From the NCBI GenBank assembly GCA_034666705.1, contig JAXDLH010000222.1, positions 1 through 19,268 on the forward strand: a DNA stretch of 19,268 nucleotides, read 5' to 3'. This stretch comes from JAXDLH01 sp034666705. Lineage in GTDB: Bacteria; Chloroflexota; UBA6077; SHYK01. Position 1 is the stretch's first letter. Each line of letters begins with the position of its first letter. Positions 15,837 to 19,268 of this stretch are shown piece after piece. Position numbers and translations under genes: made by a program. The notes beneath the pieces were generated by a model. The model had not been told where the DNA came from. It worked only from the letters and a program-made list of their open reading frames with translations, and did not search any database.

Positions 15837-16799
15837 GTGAGCACATCACGCACCATCACCTTTACCGGCGCCAGCATCGACGGCCCGTGGGGCGCGGCCC
15901 AAAAAGCGGTGGCCGCGGCGCTGAAGCGTGTTGGCGTGCCATACGAGTTCAAGTCGTATGACGGCGAGGCCGCGTCGTTGCCCGCCCACAATCGCGGTGA
16001 GGTGGACCTGGGGGCGAACTTCCGCGAGCAGGTCGACTGGGCCTACCGTGGCTTCGCCCAGTACGCTAAGGAGCCGCTCACGAACCTGCGCGGCCTGGCA
16101 AGCTTCATCCAGCCCCAGTACGTCGGCATCGCTGCCACGTGGGAGTCGGGCATCACGTCGCTCGAGCAAGTCGCTGCCGAGCGGCGGCCGATCCGCCTTT
16201 TCACCGTGGCCCGCACGCGGCGTCAGACGCGCACTATGGGCTATATCACGAGCCGGGTGCTCGAGGAAGCTGGCTTCGACCAGGATGATGTAGTCGCGTG
16301 GGGCGGGCGGGTGCTTGCCGGGGATGCGGCCGGGCTGACGGCGATCATGCAGAACGATCTCGACGTGATGATCATCCCCGCGTACTCGAACTACGCCCCG
16401 ACCTGGGGCACCTGCTGGATGCAGGCGCAGATCCGCCTCAATCTGCGCTTCCTGGGGATTCCGGAGCCGACGCGCGACAAGCTGGCCGCGGAGATGGACC
16501 TGCGCAAGGGCACGATGCCCGCGGGCTTGTTCCGTGGTCTCGACGAGGACATCCCGACGTTTGTGGCGGGCCACCACACGATCGTCACGCATGCCCACCT
16601 GAGCGACCAGGACGCGTATGCGATCACGAGGGCGATCGACGAGAACCGCGACTGCCTCCAGGAGCAGCACGTGCCGTTCGGGTACGACCCGCTCACGGCC
16701 TGGCAGGAGCTCGGCGTCCCGCTTCATCCCGGGGCTGAGGCGTACTACCGGGAGCAGGGATACCTCTCGCGCGCGCCCGCTGCTGCCGTCGGCGCCTGA
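15837..16799 (+). CDS. TAXI-type binding-fold protein lacking signal peptide, module 2
   Basis: A 320-residue paralog of the protein at 12948-13988, with the same TAXI-like blocks: GEVDLGANFREQVDWAY (54-70), ESGITSLEQVA (103-113), WMQAQIRLNLRFL (194-206) and PLHPGAEAYYREQGYL (295-310). The start is GTG at 15837 with AGAGGAGGT about six nt upstream; the N-terminus VSTSRTITFTGAS is polar and not a signal peptide. It lacks the insertion seen in module 1 and is probably closer to the ancestral form. Its stop lies 16 nt before the LysR-type regulator. A cytoplasmic location is inferred from the missing signal. Function could be ligand sensing, buffering or catalysis. Confidence 0.75.
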   Translation: MSTSRTITFTGASIDGPWGAAQKAVAAALKRVGVPYEFKSYDGEAASLPAHNRGEVDLGANFREQVDWAYRGFAQYAKEPLTNLRGLASFIQPQYVGIAATWESGITSLEQVAAERRPIRLFTVARTRRQTRTMGYITSRVLEEAGFDQDDVVAWGGRVLAGDAAGLTAIMQNDLDVMIIPAYSNYAPTWGTCWMQAQIRLNLRFLGIPEPTRDKLAAEMDLRKGTMPAGLFRGLDEDIPTFVAGHHTIVTHAHLSDQDAYAITRAIDENRDCLQEQHVPFGYDPLTAWQELGVPLHPGAEAYYREQGYLSRAPAAAVGA

Positions 16800-16815
16800 A
16801 TCGAGCTCGCTCTTC

Positions 16816-17880
16816 ATGATGGACCTCGACGTCGATCTGCTGTCGCTGCGGATCTTCCTTGCGATCTGTGACGAGGGTAGCTTCGCTAAGGCCGCGCACA
16901 AGCTGTTCCTCTCCGAGCCCGCGGTCAGCGTGCGCATGCGCATCCTGGAAGAGCGGCTGGGGTTCACGCTGTTCGTGCGCAGCCGGGGCGGGGCCGAGCC
17001 GACCCATGCCGGCCGCTCATTTCAGACGGTGGCGACGCGCCTGCTGCAAGAGCTGCAGGATGCCGTCGAGGAGACGCGCGCCACCGCGCGGCGAATTGCG
17101 GCGCGGGTGACATTGTGGTGCGCCGAAGGAACGGCGAGCTATGTGCTGCCCGAGCTGCTGCCGCAGTTTGTTGAACAACACGCGCACATCGAAGTCGTGA
17201 CCCGCAGCGGTCGGCCCCAGCAAGTGCTGCCAGACCTCATCCACGGCCAACTCGACTGTGCCCTATACGCTGACCTCGTCGTGCCCTCACTCAAGGGATA
17301 TGAGCTCACTCCATGCTTCCGGGGCCCAATTGGTCTCGCTCTGACACCTGACCATCCCCTCGCCGCACGCCGCTGCCTGGTTTCCGAAGACCTTGCCGGC
17401 CAGCGCCTCCTCTCGAATGAGCGGACGACCGGCTACCTGGCGTTGGTTCGCGAAGCGCTCGCGCGTCATGGCGTCCGGCCCGGGGAGGTCTATCCAGTCG
17501 AGAGCCTGGATGCGCGGCGCGTGCTCTGCGAGCGAGGCTTTGGCGTCGCCTTTTTCCCGCTCGTCACGGTGCTGGAAGCCGTGGCGCGGGGCGAGCTGGC
17601 CTTTCGCCCACTCGAGCTCGCGCCTGGACGGCTGGTCGAAGTGACGACCTGGTTCTGCTTCGCGCGCACCCATACGTTGCGCGCCGAGCTGCGCGACATG
17701 CGAGACCTCGCCACCGCATCGGCAGTCGGGCTCCAGGCTAAAGTCGATGCGGCGGTGGCTGCCGTGGGCGGCGGCACGCTCCTCATCGGCGCCGACGACG
17801 CTCGTGGCCGGCCCCGAGCCCTCGACTCCGAGACGTCGGCCACGAGCCCTGGCACCTCGGCCCTGCCGACGCCCGGGTAA
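16816..17880 (+). CDS. LysR-type transcriptional regulator
   Basis: A 354-residue regulator. The winged helix-turn-helix spans about 8-67, with the classic FLAICDEGSFAKAAHKL, SEPAVSVRMRILEERLG and LFVRS series. The effector-binding domain follows from about 97 (VTLWCAEGTASYVLPELLPQF onward in two halves). The last 60 residues or so, Ala, Gly, Ser and Pro rich, extend past the normal family end near 300. Two tandem ATGs at 16816 and 16819 are the start candidates, and the ribosome binding site is weak, which may keep the level low relative to upstream genes. It lies 16 nt after the second TAXI-like gene, so it is probably the last gene of the operon and the natural candidate to bind the dyad at 7496-7522; that link is inferred. 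Confidence 0.9.
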   Translation: MMDLDVDLLSLRIFLAICDEGSFAKAAHKLFLSEPAVSVRMRILEERLGFTLFVRSRGGAEPTHAGRSFQTVATRLLQELQDAVEETRATARRIAARVTLWCAEGTASYVLPELLPQFVEQHAHIEVVTRSGRPQQVLPDLIHGQLDCALYADLVVPSLKGYELTPCFRGPIGLALTPDHPLAARRCLVSEDLAGQRLLSNERTTGYLALVREALARHGVRPGEVYPVESLDARRVLCERGFGVAFFPLVTVLEAVARGELAFRPLELAPGRLVEVTTWFCFARTHTLRAELRDMRDLATASAVGLQAKVDAAVAAVGGGTLLIGADDARGRPRALDSETSATSPGTSALPTPG

Positions 17881-17896
17881 GCGGCGATGCTCGCCC

Positions 17897-18853
17897 TCAG
17901 TCCGCGACTGGGACCGTGGCGCGCAGGCCGTCGCGGTAGGTCGGGTAGCGCGGCACCCAGCCAAGATCGCGCTTCGCCCGCGCGTTTGCCAGGACGAGCT
18001 GTCCGCTGAGCCCGGCGGCCGCATAGGGCGCGAGCAGGCGCGCGAGCCAGAGGGGCACCGACCACGGCGGCGGCGCTCCCAGCAGCCCGGCAAACTCCTC
18101 CGCATAGGCGCGTAGGGCTACGGGCTCGTCGTCGACCACGTTGTAGATCGCGCCCGGCGCTCCGGCCGTGAGTGCGGCGACGAACGCCGCGGCGGCATCC
18201 TCGACGTGAACCCATGGCACGACGCCACGGCCGCCGCCCGGCAGCGGAAACATGCGCCGCCGCAGAAGACGAGCCATGAATTGCGTCGAGCCGACCTCAG
18301 GACCATAGATGTAGCCCAGGCGAAGGACGACGCCCTCGATCTCGGAGGCATGACCGGCCGGCCCCACGACTGACTGCTCGAAGGCCCGCATCGACTCGAC
18401 GGCCATCTGCATCCGGGGCATGACCTCGGCGCGTGCGGGCAGCTCGTCCTCAGCCAGCGGGCGGGCCCCGAGGTTGCCGACGCCATAGACGCCGACGAAC
18501 CCCTCGACGACGAGCCGTCGCGCCCCGGCGGCGACGGCTGCCGCTCGCAGGTTGCGCGTACCGCGCGCGCGAACAATTTCCGTCGCCCGCAGGTCAGCGG
18601 CGCGCGTTGGCCCATTTTTCGGAAGCGCGGTGAGGAGGTGAACGACGACCGCGGGATGCGCGGCGACAACCGCAGCCCGCAGACCCGCGGGATCGAGCGC
18701 GTCCGCCACGGCCGGCTCAGCGCCGAGCGCGCGAACCAGCGCCGTCTTGCCTGGAGTGCGGGTCAGCCCGACGACGTCGTGACCCGCCGCGACGAGTTGG
18801 CGCACGGCGGGAACGCCGATCGCTCCAGTGGCGCCGGCGACGAAGACGCGCAC
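17897..18853 (-). CDS. NAD(P)-dependent epimerase/dehydratase-like protein (extended SDR)
   Basis: A 318-residue Rossmann-fold protein of the NAD-dependent epimerase/dehydratase group. It begins VRVFVAGATGAIG, with the dinucleotide-binding GxxGxxG at 7-13. RLGYIYGPEVG (178-188) and VHVEDAAAAFVAAL (216-229) are family motifs, and YNVVDDEPV (237-245) follows as usual. The catalytic YxxxK is not evident: the region after VYGVGN carries RMQMAVESMR instead, so the enzyme is atypical or not a classical dehydrogenase. I place the start at GTG 18853, with GAGGT seven nt upstream, instead of a much longer reading frame that would overlap the upstream gene. It follows that gene by 10 nt, and converges with the LysR gene 16 nt away. 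Confidence 0.82.
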   Translation of the reverse strand: MRVFVAGATGAIGVPAVRQLVAAGHDVVGLTRTPGKTALVRALGAEPAVADALDPAGLRAAVVAAHPAVVVHLLTALPKNGPTRAADLRATEIVRARGTRNLRAAAVAAGARRLVVEGFVGVYGVGNLGARPLAEDELPARAEVMPRMQMAVESMRAFEQSVVGPAGHASEIEGVVLRLGYIYGPEVGSTQFMARLLRRRMFPLPGGGRGVVPWVHVEDAAAAFVAALTAGAPGAIYNVVDDEPVALRAYAEEFAGLLGAPPPWSVPLWLARLLAPYAAAGLSGQLVLANARAKRDLGWVPRYPTYRDGLRATVPVAD

Positions 18854-18863
18854 GGCACAGACC

Positions 18864-19268
18864 TCAGCGCCGGCGGCCCAGGAGACGCGCGAGGGAGTCG
18901 GGCATTGCCACGCTGCCTCCGGAGGAACTGGCGGCGAGTGCCGGCGTGAGCCCACCGACCGGTGCGCCGGCCGGCAGCGGAGGCGCCGCGAGGTGCACCC
19001 GCTTGAGGAGCCGTGGCGCAACCAGCCACGTGATCAGCAACATGAGTCCGGTCGCGATGCGATCGTTCGCGAGCACCTCGCGGAGCCAGAGTGTCGAAGC
19101 CATGAGCAACACGAAGTAGAGCACGTCACCCGCGATGGCAAGCGCCCAACCCGGCAGAAACCGTTGGCGGGCGGCCATGGCCGCGAGCCGCCCGGCGCCG
19201 GGCGAGTTCACGAAGCCGACTAGAACCACGTGCCAGGGACTCCGGTTGGCCTCCCTACGAACTCCCAT
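18864..19268 (-). CDS. Small membrane protein, possibly 5'-truncated by window edge
   Basis: Reads 134 residues to the window end, where the first visible ATG is the last three bases; the true start may lie outside. Two hydrophobic segments are seen, about 41-63 (WALAIAGDVLYFVLLMAS) and 70-87 (IATGLMLLITWLVAP), followed by a Pro/Ala/Gly-rich, probably disordered tail. I do not recognise the family. It lies 10 nt upstream of the epimerase-like gene in the same direction, so the two are probably co-transcribed. Confidence 0.55.
   Translation of the reverse strand: MGVRREANRSPWHVVLVGFVNSPGAGRLAAMAARQRFLPGWALAIAGDVLYFVLLMASTLWLREVLANDRIATGLMLLITWLVAPRLLKRVHLAAPPLPAGAPVGGLTPALAASSSGGSVAMPDSLARLLGRRR

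Noticed and set aside
1..19268. CRISPR array, tRNA, rRNA, transposase or phage genes
   Set aside because: No regularly spaced direct repeats, no cloverleaf-like or rRNA-like sequence recognised, and no transposase, integrase or phage motifs in any frame.

Overview
The window is high-GC bacterial DNA. It carries ring-cleavage enzymes, a block of luciferase-like oxidoreductases, and extracytoplasmic binding proteins of two families. The GC-rich coding, the many GTG starts, and dispersed inverted repeats of the TCATCCTGAGCGAAGCGA and TCATCCCGAGC type resemble what I recall from Chloroflexota genomes such as Thermomicrobia and SAR202-like lineages. That assignment is an inference; no rRNA or other phylogenetic marker is present.

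Left part (1-4456). A repeat-like GC-rich hairpin lies at the edge, followed by a minus-strand family-5 solute-binding lipoprotein (290-2029) and a repeat-containing spacer. Then come a LigB-type class III extradiol dioxygenase (2514-3515, minus) and a divergently transcribed alpha/beta hydrolase of meta-cleavage-product type (3650-4456, plus). The 134-bp gap between these two holds two promoter-like motifs that overlap back to back. Together the pair suggests aromatic ring opening followed by C-C bond hydrolysis.

Middle (4457-7405). This part looks like general membrane functions: an AI-2E/PerM-family transporter directly following a small membrane protein (both minus), and a divergent membrane protein with a potassium-channel-like but degenerate pore loop (6332-7405).

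Core block (7601-17880, all plus). Eight genes lie in one direction: three paralogous LLM flavin-dependent oxidoreductases, then two tandem copies of a two-gene module, then a LysR-type regulator. Each module is a family-5 solute-binding lipoprotein followed by a TAXI-type binding-fold protein that has no signal peptide. Most gaps are 14 to 65 nt or overlap; the exception is 274 nt between the first two LLM genes, which holds a perfect 23-bp inverted repeat. Upstream of the first gene a TAAGCAATGCTTA dyad (T-N11-A, the LysR box form) sits just ahead of a promoter-like motif. A reasonable reading is a regulon that senses, captures and oxidises an organic substrate. No permease, transporter ATPase, flavin reductase or TRAP membrane subunit is in the window, so partners must be elsewhere or the binding proteins do something unconventional.

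Right edge (17897-19268, minus). An NAD-dependent epimerase/dehydratase-like protein lies 10 nt downstream of a small membrane protein that reaches the window edge.
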